Shown here: positions 57,353 through 64,000 of the stretch, piece by piece
Layout of the letters: each line of letters begins with the position of its first letter
How positions within the stretch are numbered: position 1 is the stretch's first letter
Source of the DNA: Lachnospiraceae bacterium
GTDB lineage: Bacteria; Bacillota; Clostridia; Lachnospirales; Lachnospiraceae
NCBI GenBank assembly: GCA_015057035.1
Contig: SVFC01000001.1
Coordinates: 1 to 64,000, forward strand
Length of the DNA: 64,000 bases
Direction: 5' to 3'
Position numbers and translations under genes: made by a program
Notes under the pieces: model-generated
The model's database searches: none
What the model was told of the DNA's origin: nothing
Seen by the model: only the letters and a program-made list of their open reading frames with translations

Positions 57353-58987
57353 ATGGTAATTACGGATTTTTTAGAGAGAAATGCAAGGGAATATCCAAAT
57401 GATATCTGTCTGGTGGAGATTAACCCAGAGATTAAGGAAGACAGAAGGGTAACCTGGAAAGAATATGAATTGATTGAGCCAAGTCCTAAGACAAGCTACC
57501 GCCGTGAAATCACCTGGGGTGTGTTCAACGAAAAGGCAAATCGTTTTGCCAATCTTTTGATTCAAAGAGGCATCAAAAAAGGAGATAAGGTGGCAATTCT
57601 GATGATGAACGGCTTGGAATGGCTTCCTATCTATTTTGGCGTGTTGAAAACAGGCGCATTGGCGGTTCCACTTAATTTCCGTTATTCAGCAGAGGAGATA
57701 GAATACTGTGTTAATCTTGCAGAAGCAGACATTCTGGTGTTTAGCAATCCATTTATCGGACGTGTGGAAGAAATCGCGGACAGAATTAGCAAAGGTCGTC
57801 TTTTGATTTATGTAGGCGAGGGCTGTCCAGGTTTTGCAGATGATTATAATTCCCTGTCTGCCAACTGTTCCAGTCAGTCTCCAATGGTGCCACTGACGGA
57901 CGAAGATTACGCAGCAATTTATTTTTCATCTGGTACCACAGGTTTTCCAAAGGCAATTTTACATAAACACAGAAGTCTCGTGCATTCCTGCATGGTAGAG
58001 CAGAATCATCACGGACAGAAAAAGGACGATGTCTTTTTATGCATTCCACCTTTGTATCATACGGGTGCGAAAATGCATTGGTTTGGAAGTCTTTTGTCAG
58101 GAAGCAAAGCAGTGCTCTTAAAGGGCACCAAGCCAGAATTTATTTTAGAAGCTGTATCAAAGGAAAAATGTACGATTGTGTGGCTCTTAGTTCCATGGGC
58201 GCAGGATATTTTGGAAGCCATTGAAAGTGGACAGGTCAACTTGGAGGATTACGACCTGAAACAGTGGAGACTGATGCACATCGGTGCGCAGCCAGTACCA
58301 CAGAGTTTGATTAAGAAATGGAAGTCTATTTTCCCAGAACACGATTATGATACCAACTACGGATTGTCAGAGTCTATCGGACCAGGCTGTGTACATCTTG
58401 GTATGGAGAATATCCACAAAGTTGGAGCTATCGGAAAAGCAGGCTACGGCTGGGAAGTAAAAATCGTAGATGAAAAACACAACACCGTAGAAAAAGGACA
58501 GGTTGGAGAACTGGCGGTCAAAGGCCCTGGTGTTATGACCTGTTACTATAGAGATGAAAAGGCCACGAACGAAGTGTTAGCAGATGGATGGCTTTTCACA
58601 GGAGATATGGCGCAGGAAGACGAAGATGGATTCATTTTCCTGGTTGACCGTAAGAAAGATGTCATTATCAGTGGTGGTGAGAACCTCTATCCAGTACAGA
58701 TTGAGGATTTCATCCGTACGAATGATAAAGTTCACGATGTAGCAGTAATAGGTCTTCCAGATAAGCGTCTTGGAGAAATTGCGGCTGCGATTATCGAGTT
58801 AAAAGATGGTGTGACCATGACAAAAGAAGAGATTGACGAGCATTGTTTAGGAATGCCACGTTATAAACGTCCACATGAAGTTATTTTTGCAGATATTCCA
58901 CGAAATCCAACAGGCAAGATTGAAAAGCCTAAGCTTCGTGAGAAATATGGTGCAAACCGCCTGATTGCGGAACAGAATATGGGCTAA
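57353..58987 (+). CDS. Class I adenylate-forming enzyme (acyl/aryl-CoA synthetase)
   Basis: A 544-residue ANL-superfamily enzyme that activates a carboxylic acid with ATP and passes it to CoA. Visible motifs: YFSSGTTGFPKAILHKH (A3), TNYGLSESIGPG (A5), LADGWLFTGDMAQEDEDGFI (A7), RKKDVIISGGENLYP (A8) and the catalytic Lys in PRNPTGKIEKPKL (A10). Since it heads an operon with iorAB and a phenylacetate-CoA ligase, an arylacetate or related acid is a likely substrate; this is inferred from neighbours. A charged insert near residues 35-50 is unusual. The next gene starts 19 nt downstream. Confidence 0.88.
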   Translation: MVITDFLERNAREYPNDICLVEINPEIKEDRRVTWKEYELIEPSPKTSYRREITWGVFNEKANRFANLLIQRGIKKGDKVAILMMNGLEWLPIYFGVLKTGALAVPLNFRYSAEEIEYCVNLAEADILVFSNPFIGRVEEIADRISKGRLLIYVGEGCPGFADDYNSLSANCSSQSPMVPLTDEDYAAIYFSSGTTGFPKAILHKHRSLVHSCMVEQNHHGQKKDDVFLCIPPLYHTGAKMHWFGSLLSGSKAVLLKGTKPEFILEAVSKEKCTIVWLLVPWAQDILEAIESGQVNLEDYDLKQWRLMHIGAQPVPQSLIKKWKSIFPEHDYDTNYGLSESIGPGCVHLGMENIHKVGAIGKAGYGWEVKIVDEKHNTVEKGQVGELAVKGPGVMTCYYRDEKATNEVLADGWLFTGDMAQEDEDGFIFLVDRKKDVIISGGENLYPVQIEDFIRTNDKVHDVAVIGLPDKRLGEIAAAIIELKDGVTMTKEEIDEHCLGMPRYKRPHEVIFADIPRNPTGKIEKPKLREKYGANRLIAEQNMG

Positions 58988-59006
58988 AAGGAAAGGAACT
59001 AGAAAC

Positions 59007-60746
59007 ATGAGTGAAAAGAAGATTATGCTTGGAAATGAAGCAATTGCCAGAGGGGCATTTGAAGCGGGCGTGAAGGTGTCAGCGGCTTATCCTGGCACAC
59101 CAAGCACAGAAATCAGTGAAAATATTGTAAAATACCCAGAAATCTATGCAGAATGGGCTCCAAACGAAAAGGTTGCCATGGAAGTTGCCATTGGCGCATC
59201 TATCAGTGGCGTTCGTGCTATGGCTTCTATGAAGCACGTAGGTGTCAACGTAGCAGCAGACCCTCTGTACACCGTTTCTTATTGTGGTGTCAATGGTGGT
59301 TTGGTATTAGTTGCTGCAGATGATCCGGGCCTTTATTCTTCCCAGAATGAGCAGGATACCAGATGCGTTGCAAGAGCAGCTATGGTGCCAGTATTAGAAC
59401 CTTCAGACTCTCAGGAAGCAAAGGATTTTATGAAATATGCCTTTGATTTATCTGAAAAATATGACACACCAGTCATTTTAAGAACAACTACACGTTTATC
59501 TCACTCACAGGGATTGGTTACGCTGGAAGAGCGTTGTGAACCAGTGGATGCAGAATACGAGAGAAATCCTGCCAAATACGTTATGATGCCAGGCAATGCA
59601 AAGCATCGTCACGTATATGTAGAGCAGAGATTAAAAGATATGGCAGAAGACGGTTGCACAATGCCAATCAATAAAGTTGAGATGAAGGATACCAAGATTG
59701 GTTTCATCACCAGTGGTATTGCTTATCAGTACGTAAAAGAGGCTTGTCCAGATGCCAGCGTGTTAAAACTGGGTATGGTACACCCACTTCCAAGAAAACT
59801 CATTGAAGACTTTGCTTCTAAGGTGGAAACACTTTACATATTTGAAGAATTAGAGCCAGTATTTGAAGAACAGATTAAATCCTGGGGCATCCCATGTATT
59901 GGAAAAGAAATCTTTACCGTACAAGGGGAATACAGTGCCAATATGCTTCGCAAGGCAGTGTTAAAAGAAGAAGTGGTATCGAAAGCTCCTGCACAGGTGC
60001 CAGCAAGACCACCAATTCTGTGTCCAGGCTGTCCTCATAGAAGTGTATTTTCAGTACTTAACAAACTGAAAATCCATGCTGCAGGAGACATCGGCTGTTA
60101 CACTTTAGGTGCAGTTGCTCCTCTTAGCGTTGTAGATACCACTATTTGTATGGGAGCCAGCATTTCCACACTTCACGGTATGGAAAAAGCCAAAGGCAAG
60201 GATTATATCAAGAACTGGGTAGCAGTGATTGGCGATTCTACCTTTATGCACACTGGGGTGAATTCCCTCATCAATATGGTATATAACCAGGGCACAGGAA
60301 CTGTTATGATTCTTGATAACTCAACAACGGGTATGACAGGTCATCAGGATCACGCTGCTACTGGAAAAACTCTTATGGGACAGGAAGTTCCTGCAATCAG
60401 TATTCCTGATTTGTGTCGTTCTCTAGGAATCAAGAATGTAGTAGAAGTAAGTGCTTTTGATACAGCAGCTTTAGAACGCATCGTAAAAGAAGAAGTGGCA
60501 AAAGATGAAGTGTCTGTTATTATCACAAAAGCACCTTGCGTTCTCCTTAAGAAACAGAAGGCGACCAAGGTTTGCAGACCACTTCCAGAGAAATGTAAAA
60601 AATGTGGCATGTGCTTACGCCCAGGTTGTCCTGCACTGACCAAGAATGCAGATGGAACCATCTCTATTGATGAAACCATGTGTAATGGCTGTGGACTTTG
60701 TGCTGGAATCTGTAAGTTTGACGCAATCGAGCAGGTGGAGGTGTAA
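59007..60746 (+). CDS. iorA: Indolepyruvate:ferredoxin oxidoreductase, alpha subunit
   Basis: The 579-residue subunit oxidises aryl-pyruvates (from Trp, Phe, Tyr transamination) to aryl-acetyl-CoA with ferredoxin as acceptor. It has the PFOR-type domains in order: LGNEAIARGAFEAGV and AAYPGTPSTE, a middle domain, the TPP domain (CPGCPHRSVFSVL, AVIGDSTFMHTGVNSLINM, MILDNSTTGMTGHQDH) and a C-terminal two-[4Fe-4S] ferredoxin part (CKKCGMC...GCPAL and CNGCGLCAGICKFDAI). I start at ATG 59007, with AAAGGAA upstream. iorB follows after 3 nt. Confidence 0.95.
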   Translation: MSEKKIMLGNEAIARGAFEAGVKVSAAYPGTPSTEISENIVKYPEIYAEWAPNEKVAMEVAIGASISGVRAMASMKHVGVNVAADPLYTVSYCGVNGGLVLVAADDPGLYSSQNEQDTRCVARAAMVPVLEPSDSQEAKDFMKYAFDLSEKYDTPVILRTTTRLSHSQGLVTLEERCEPVDAEYERNPAKYVMMPGNAKHRHVYVEQRLKDMAEDGCTMPINKVEMKDTKIGFITSGIAYQYVKEACPDASVLKLGMVHPLPRKLIEDFASKVETLYIFEELEPVFEEQIKSWGIPCIGKEIFTVQGEYSANMLRKAVLKEEVVSKAPAQVPARPPILCPGCPHRSVFSVLNKLKIHAAGDIGCYTLGAVAPLSVVDTTICMGASISTLHGMEKAKGKDYIKNWVAVIGDSTFMHTGVNSLINMVYNQGTGTVMILDNSTTGMTGHQDHAATGKTLMGQEVPAISIPDLCRSLGIKNVVEVSAFDTAALERIVKEEVAKDEVSVIITKAPCVLLKKQKATKVCRPLPEKCKKCGMCLRPGCPALTKNADGTISIDETMCNGCGLCAGICKFDAIEQVEV

Positions 60747-60749
60747 ATC

Positions 60750-61340
60750 ATGGCAAAAGGAAATACGAAGAATATTATGATTGTCGGTGTAGGTGGACAA
60801 GGAACCCTGCTTACCAGCCGAATTTTAGGTGGAATCACCATTGATGCAGGATATGATGTCAAACTCTCAGAAGTGCATGGTATGGCACAGAGAGGTGGAA
60901 GCGTTGTTACTTTTGTTCGTTATGGCGAGGAAGTAGCAGAGCCAATCGTAGAAGAAGGTCAGGCAGACGTGCTTATTGCTTTTGAGATGTTAGAAGCAAA
61001 ACGTTATGCGCATTTTCTGAAAAAAGACGGTGCCATTGTAGTCAATGAACATCGCATCGACCCAATCACTGTAGTTACAGGAATGGCAGAATACCCTGAG
61101 AATATTTTAGAAGATTTGGAAAAAGACCATAAGGTATATCGTGTAAATGCTATGGAAGAGGCTATTAAATTAGGCAATTCCAGAGTGTTTAACATTATCG
61201 TACTCGGAGTTGCAGCAAGACATATGGATTTTTCAAAAGAGGCATGGCTACGAGTAATCGAAAACACAGTTCCTCCAAAAACAGTTGAGCTGAATAAGCA
61301 GGCATTTTTGTTAGGATATGAGGGAGGATACGAGAAATGA
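60750..61340 (+). CDS. iorB: Indolepyruvate:ferredoxin oxidoreductase, beta subunit
   Basis: A 196-residue POR-gamma-type subunit ([52 protein letters not shown]). With IorA it forms the O2-sensitive oxidoreductase. Its end overlaps the next gene by 4 nt (ATGA). Confidence 0.95.
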   Translation: MAKGNTKNIMIVGVGGQGTLLTSRILGGITIDAGYDVKLSEVHGMAQRGGSVVTFVRYGEEVAEPIVEEGQADVLIAFEMLEAKRYAHFLKKDGAIVVNEHRIDPITVVTGMAEYPENILEDLEKDHKVYRVNAMEEAIKLGNSRVFNIIVLGVAARHMDFSKEAWLRVIENTVPPKTVELNKQAFLLGYEGGYEK

Positions 61341-62635
61341 TTTGGAATGAAACAAAAGAATGTATGAGTCGTGACGAGATGAACAATCTCCAGAGCAAAC
61401 GACTGGTAAAATTAGTTGACAGAGTGTATCACAACGTAGAATTTTACCGCAAGAAGATGCAGGAACTTGGAATTGAACCTGGAGATATCCGTGGAATCGA
61501 GGACCTGGAAAAACTTCCATTTACCACTAAGAATGACTTGCGTGACAATTATCCATTTGGATTATTTGCAGTGCCACAGTCTCAGATTGTACGCGTGCAT
61601 GCATCTAGCGGCACAACAGGCAAAGCGACTGTAGTTGGTTACACCAAAAAGGACATTGATATATGGGCAGAATGTGTAGCCCGTGCCTTTGCACAGGCAG
61701 GTTTAAATCGGGATGATATCATTCAGGTTGCTTACGGCTATGGACTTTTTACAGGTGGTCTTGGAGCACATTATGGCGCAGAACATCTTGGCGCAACGGT
61801 AGTTCCTATGTCTACAGGTAATACTAAGAAACTCACCACAATGATGAAGGATTTTGGTGCAACAGCCATTGCCTGTACGCCATCTTATCTGTTACATATT
61901 GCAGAAACTTTAGAAGCAGATGGAGACTTAGACAAGATCAAGTTAAAAGCTGCAATCTGTGGTGCAGAGCCATGGACGGAAGCTATGCGTAAACAGATTG
62001 AAGAGAAATTACATATCAATGCTTTTGATATTTATGGATTGTCAGAGATTATGGGACCAGGTGTTGCCTGTGACTGTATTTATCACAAGGGACTTCACGT
62101 ATATGAAGACCATTTCTTACCAGAAATCATCGACCCAGAGACATTGAAGGCAGTTCCAGAAGGTGTAACAGGTGAATTGGTATTTACTACACTTACCAAG
62201 GAAGGAATTCCACTTCTTCGTTATCGTACAAGAGACTTAACAAGTATCAGTTATGATAAATGTGAATGTGGCAGAACCTTAGCGAGAATCAGCAGATTCA
62301 AAGGACGTTCCGATGATATGCTTATTATCCGAGGTGTGAACGTATTCCCATCCCAGGTAGAAGCAGCGCTTCTTGAAATGGGTGAAGCATCGCCACATTA
62401 TATGATGATTGTTGACCGTGTAAACAATCTGGATACCTTAGAGATTCAGGTAGAAGTAGATGAGAAGTTCTTCTCTGATAAGATTAGTGAACTGGAAAAT
62501 CTCACCAAGAAGATTGCCCACGTTATTCAGCAGGCAATTGGCCTTGCAGCAAAAATCAAACTGGTTGAGCCTAAGACTATCGAGAGAAGTATGGGGAAAG
62601 CAGTACACGTTATTGATAAACGTAAGCTTGTATAG
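61337..62635 (+). CDS. paaK: Phenylacetate-CoA ligase
   Basis: The 432-residue enzyme is a PaaK-type adenylate-forming ligase: [74 protein letters not shown] and a C-terminal AMP-binding_C_2 domain. It interconverts arylacetate and aryl-acetyl-CoA. Running in reverse it could make ATP from the CoA thioester produced by IorAB, as in archaeal arylacetate metabolism. The operon context supports this. Confidence 0.93.
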   Translation: MIWNETKECMSRDEMNNLQSKRLVKLVDRVYHNVEFYRKKMQELGIEPGDIRGIEDLEKLPFTTKNDLRDNYPFGLFAVPQSQIVRVHASSGTTGKATVVGYTKKDIDIWAECVARAFAQAGLNRDDIIQVAYGYGLFTGGLGAHYGAEHLGATVVPMSTGNTKKLTTMMKDFGATAIACTPSYLLHIAETLEADGDLDKIKLKAAICGAEPWTEAMRKQIEEKLHINAFDIYGLSEIMGPGVACDCIYHKGLHVYEDHFLPEIIDPETLKAVPEGVTGELVFTTLTKEGIPLLRYRTRDLTSISYDKCECGRTLARISRFKGRSDDMLIIRGVNVFPSQVEAALLEMGEASPHYMMIVDRVNNLDTLEIQVEVDEKFFSDKISELENLTKKIAHVIQQAIGLAAKIKLVEPKTIERSMGKAVHVIDKRKLV

Positions 62636-62644
62636 GAGGTTTGT

Positions 62645-63067
62645 ATGTTTTTAAATCAGATATCTGTATTTTTGGAAAATAGAACAGGACGTTTGGATGA
62701 AGTATTAGAAACGATAAAAGTAAATGACATCAATATTTTGTCCCTTTCACTGGCAGATACCAGTGATTATGGGCTTCTTCGTATGATTGTTTCGGATGCG
62801 GAAAAATGCAAAAGTGTTCTAAAAGAAGCAGGTTTTTCAGCACACTTAACACCGGTAATTGCTGTAAAACTTTCTCATCAGGTAGGACAGTTACAGGCGA
62901 TTCTTGCTGAAATCGACAAAGCAGGAATGAATATCGAATATATGTATGCGTTAGCAACTGGCAATAATGATGCCTCTATCGTTATTCGTACTGCAGATGT
63001 GGAAGAAACTACCCGTGCTTTAGAAAAAATTGGGGTAGAATTAGTGCGTAGTTCGGATTTGGTGTAG
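62645..63067 (+). CDS. ACT-domain protein, likely aromatic amino acid sensor
   Basis: A 140-residue protein with two ACT domains (about 3-68, ISVFLENRTGRLDEVLETIK; and 70-138, VIAVKLSHQVGQLQAILAEI). Such proteins often follow paaK/ior genes and bind amino acids. It probably senses Phe, Tyr or Trp to adjust the operon's enzymes. AGGAGGT overlaps the paaK stop codon. Confidence 0.9.
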   Translation: MFLNQISVFLENRTGRLDEVLETIKVNDINILSLSLADTSDYGLLRMIVSDAEKCKSVLKEAGFSAHLTPVIAVKLSHQVGQLQAILAEIDKAGMNIEYMYALATGNNDASIVIRTADVEETTRALEKIGVELVRSSDLV

Positions 63068-63115
63068 AAAGTTCGTAAAGTCATTAAACAATTACGTCTT
63101 AAACGAAATCATAAG

Positions 63116-63147
63116 AGCGTTTGACAATAAGTCAGACGCTTTTTTTT
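63116..63147 (+). terminator. Terminator of the arylpyruvate operon
   Basis: AGCGTTTGAC (63116-63125) pairs with GTCAGACGCT (63131-63140), one G-T, AATAA loop, then seven T residues. Confidence 0.9.
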
Positions 63148-63171
63148 ACAGGAATCTATACTACAAATCTA

Positions 63172-63200
63172 TTGATAAAATCAATAAATTGTTATATAAT
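63172..63200 (+). promoter_or_regulatory. Promoter of gltX
   Basis: TTGATA at 63172-63177 and TATAAT at 63195-63200 with 17 bp between. A 16-bp palindrome ACGTTTTAGAAAACGT lies at 63224-63239 in the leader. Confidence 0.8.
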
Positions 63201-63278
63201 GATTTGACTTGTGAAGATATAGGACGTTTTAGAAAACGTTCTTGAGATAAGAGACTAGAAGATAAGAGGAGAACAATT

Positions 63279-64000
63279 ATGAGCAAAGTTAGAACAAGAT
63301 TTGCACCAAGTCCAACTGGTAGAATGCACGTAGGTAACTTACGTTCTGCATTATATGAGTTTTTAATTGCAAAGCATGCAGGTGGAGATTTCATGCTTCG
63401 TATTGAAGATACTGACCAGGAGCGTTTTGTAGAAGGTGCAGTAGATATTATTTATAGAACTATGGAGAAAACTGGTCTTGTACACGACGAAGGTCCAGAC
63501 AAAGATGGTGGCGTTGGTCCATATGTACAGAGCGAACGTATGCAGACTGGTATCTATATGAAATACGCTAAGGAATTAATTGAAAAAGGCGAAGCATATT
63601 ACTGTTTCTGTGACAAAGAACGTCTCGAAACATTAAAGTCAGAAGTAGTAGAAGGCAAGGAAATCACTGTATATGACAAGCATTGCTTACATCTTTCCAA
63701 AGAAGAAATCGAAGCAAACCTTGCAGCTGGTAAGCCATTCGTTATCAGACAGAACATTCCTAACGAAGGAACAACTACTTTCCATGACGAACTTTACGGC
63801 GATATCACAGTAGAAAATGCAGAATTAGATGATATGATTCTCATCAAATCTGACGGATATCCTACCTATAACTTCGCTAACGTAGTAGATGACCACACAA
63901 TGAACATTACACATGTTGTTCGTGGTAACGAATACCTTTCATCATCACCAAAATATCAGAGACTTTATGATGCATTTGGTTGGGAATCACCAACTTACAT
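63279..64000 (+). CDS. gltX: Glutamyl-tRNA synthetase, 5' part
   Basis: The frame starts at ATG 63279 and runs off the window edge; 240 residues are visible, about half the usual ~490. Class I signature is [20 protein letters not shown] (HIGH = HVGN), then RIEDTDQER and [14 protein letters not shown]. It charges tRNA-Glu. AGAGGAGA is 7 nt upstream. The KMSKS motif lies beyond the window. Confidence 0.96.
   Translation, partial: MSKVRTRFAPSPTGRMHVGNLRSALYEFLIAKHAGGDFMLRIEDTDQERFVEGAVDIIYRTMEKTGLVHDEGPDKDGGVGPYVQSERMQTGIYMKYAKELIEKGEAYYCFCDKERLETLKSEVVEGKEITVYDKHCLHLSKEEIEANLAAGKPFVIRQNIPNEGTTTFHDELYGDITVENAELDDMILIKSDGYPTYNFANVVDDHTMNITHVVRGNEYLSSSPKYQRLYDAFGWESPTY

Overview
The window looks like a chromosomal piece of a low-GC, spore-forming, Gram-positive gut anaerobe of the Lachnospiraceae (Clostridia). 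Supporting signs are the cotJABC spore-coat operon, lipoproteins with clostridial lipoboxes, strong AGGAGG ribosome sites, TTGACA/TATAAT promoters, a tRNA-Trp T-box, a ferredoxin-linked arylpyruvate oxidoreductase and NADPH reductase, and a four-gene operon (DUF5717/DUF5716 type) that I associate with this family. Genus and species cannot be fixed by reading alone.

Layout. 1-7.6 kb: a lipoprotein, a YczE-like membrane protein, an MBL hydrolase, a 49-residue membrane protein just ahead of alaS, then rpsU, an XRE regulator and a prolyl-tRNA deacylase. 7.6-20.2 kb: envelope genes, namely a CotH-kinase protein, a TetR-MMPL-GLUG efflux locus with palindromic operators, a LUD protein, an ABC exporter and a membrane-anchored GH25 lysozyme. 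20.2-23.5 kb: hicAB and two CobW-type GTPases, the first with a roughly 135-residue His/Cys/Asp-rich insert built on a 39-bp DNA repeat. 23.5-34.7 kb: a beta-glucan locus with a GH3, an AgrA/AgrC-like two-component system, two GH16 lipoproteins, a circularly permuted membrane-bound GH3 and a GtrA-like protein.

34.8-46 kb is more accessory. It holds a metallopeptidase, a sirtuin, a three-gene set of small proteins ending in a DUF4160-like protein, an HNH nuclease plus methyltransferase flanked by two copies of one hairpin, a decayed type III restriction gene, the T-box controlled trpXYZ transporter, and a second DUF4160 module whose promoter contains a perfect 22-bp palindrome. 46-49.2 kb: an nfnAB-like pair, then about 0.9 kb without genes filled by a giant inverted repeat that starts inside the end of nfnB, hairpins carrying GGGTGT, and a 38-bp minisatellite.

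49.2-56 kb is an operon of four uncharacterised proteins: a 1180-residue solenoid-like protein, a degenerate Hsp70/actin-fold protein, a TPR-like protein and a two-TM coiled-coil protein. It is my best candidate for an undescribed system. The window ends with cotJABC, an arylpyruvate-catabolism operon (adenylate-forming enzyme, iorA, iorB, paaK-like ligase, ACT protein) and the 5' part of gltX. No tRNA, rRNA, CRISPR array or intact insertion sequence was seen.
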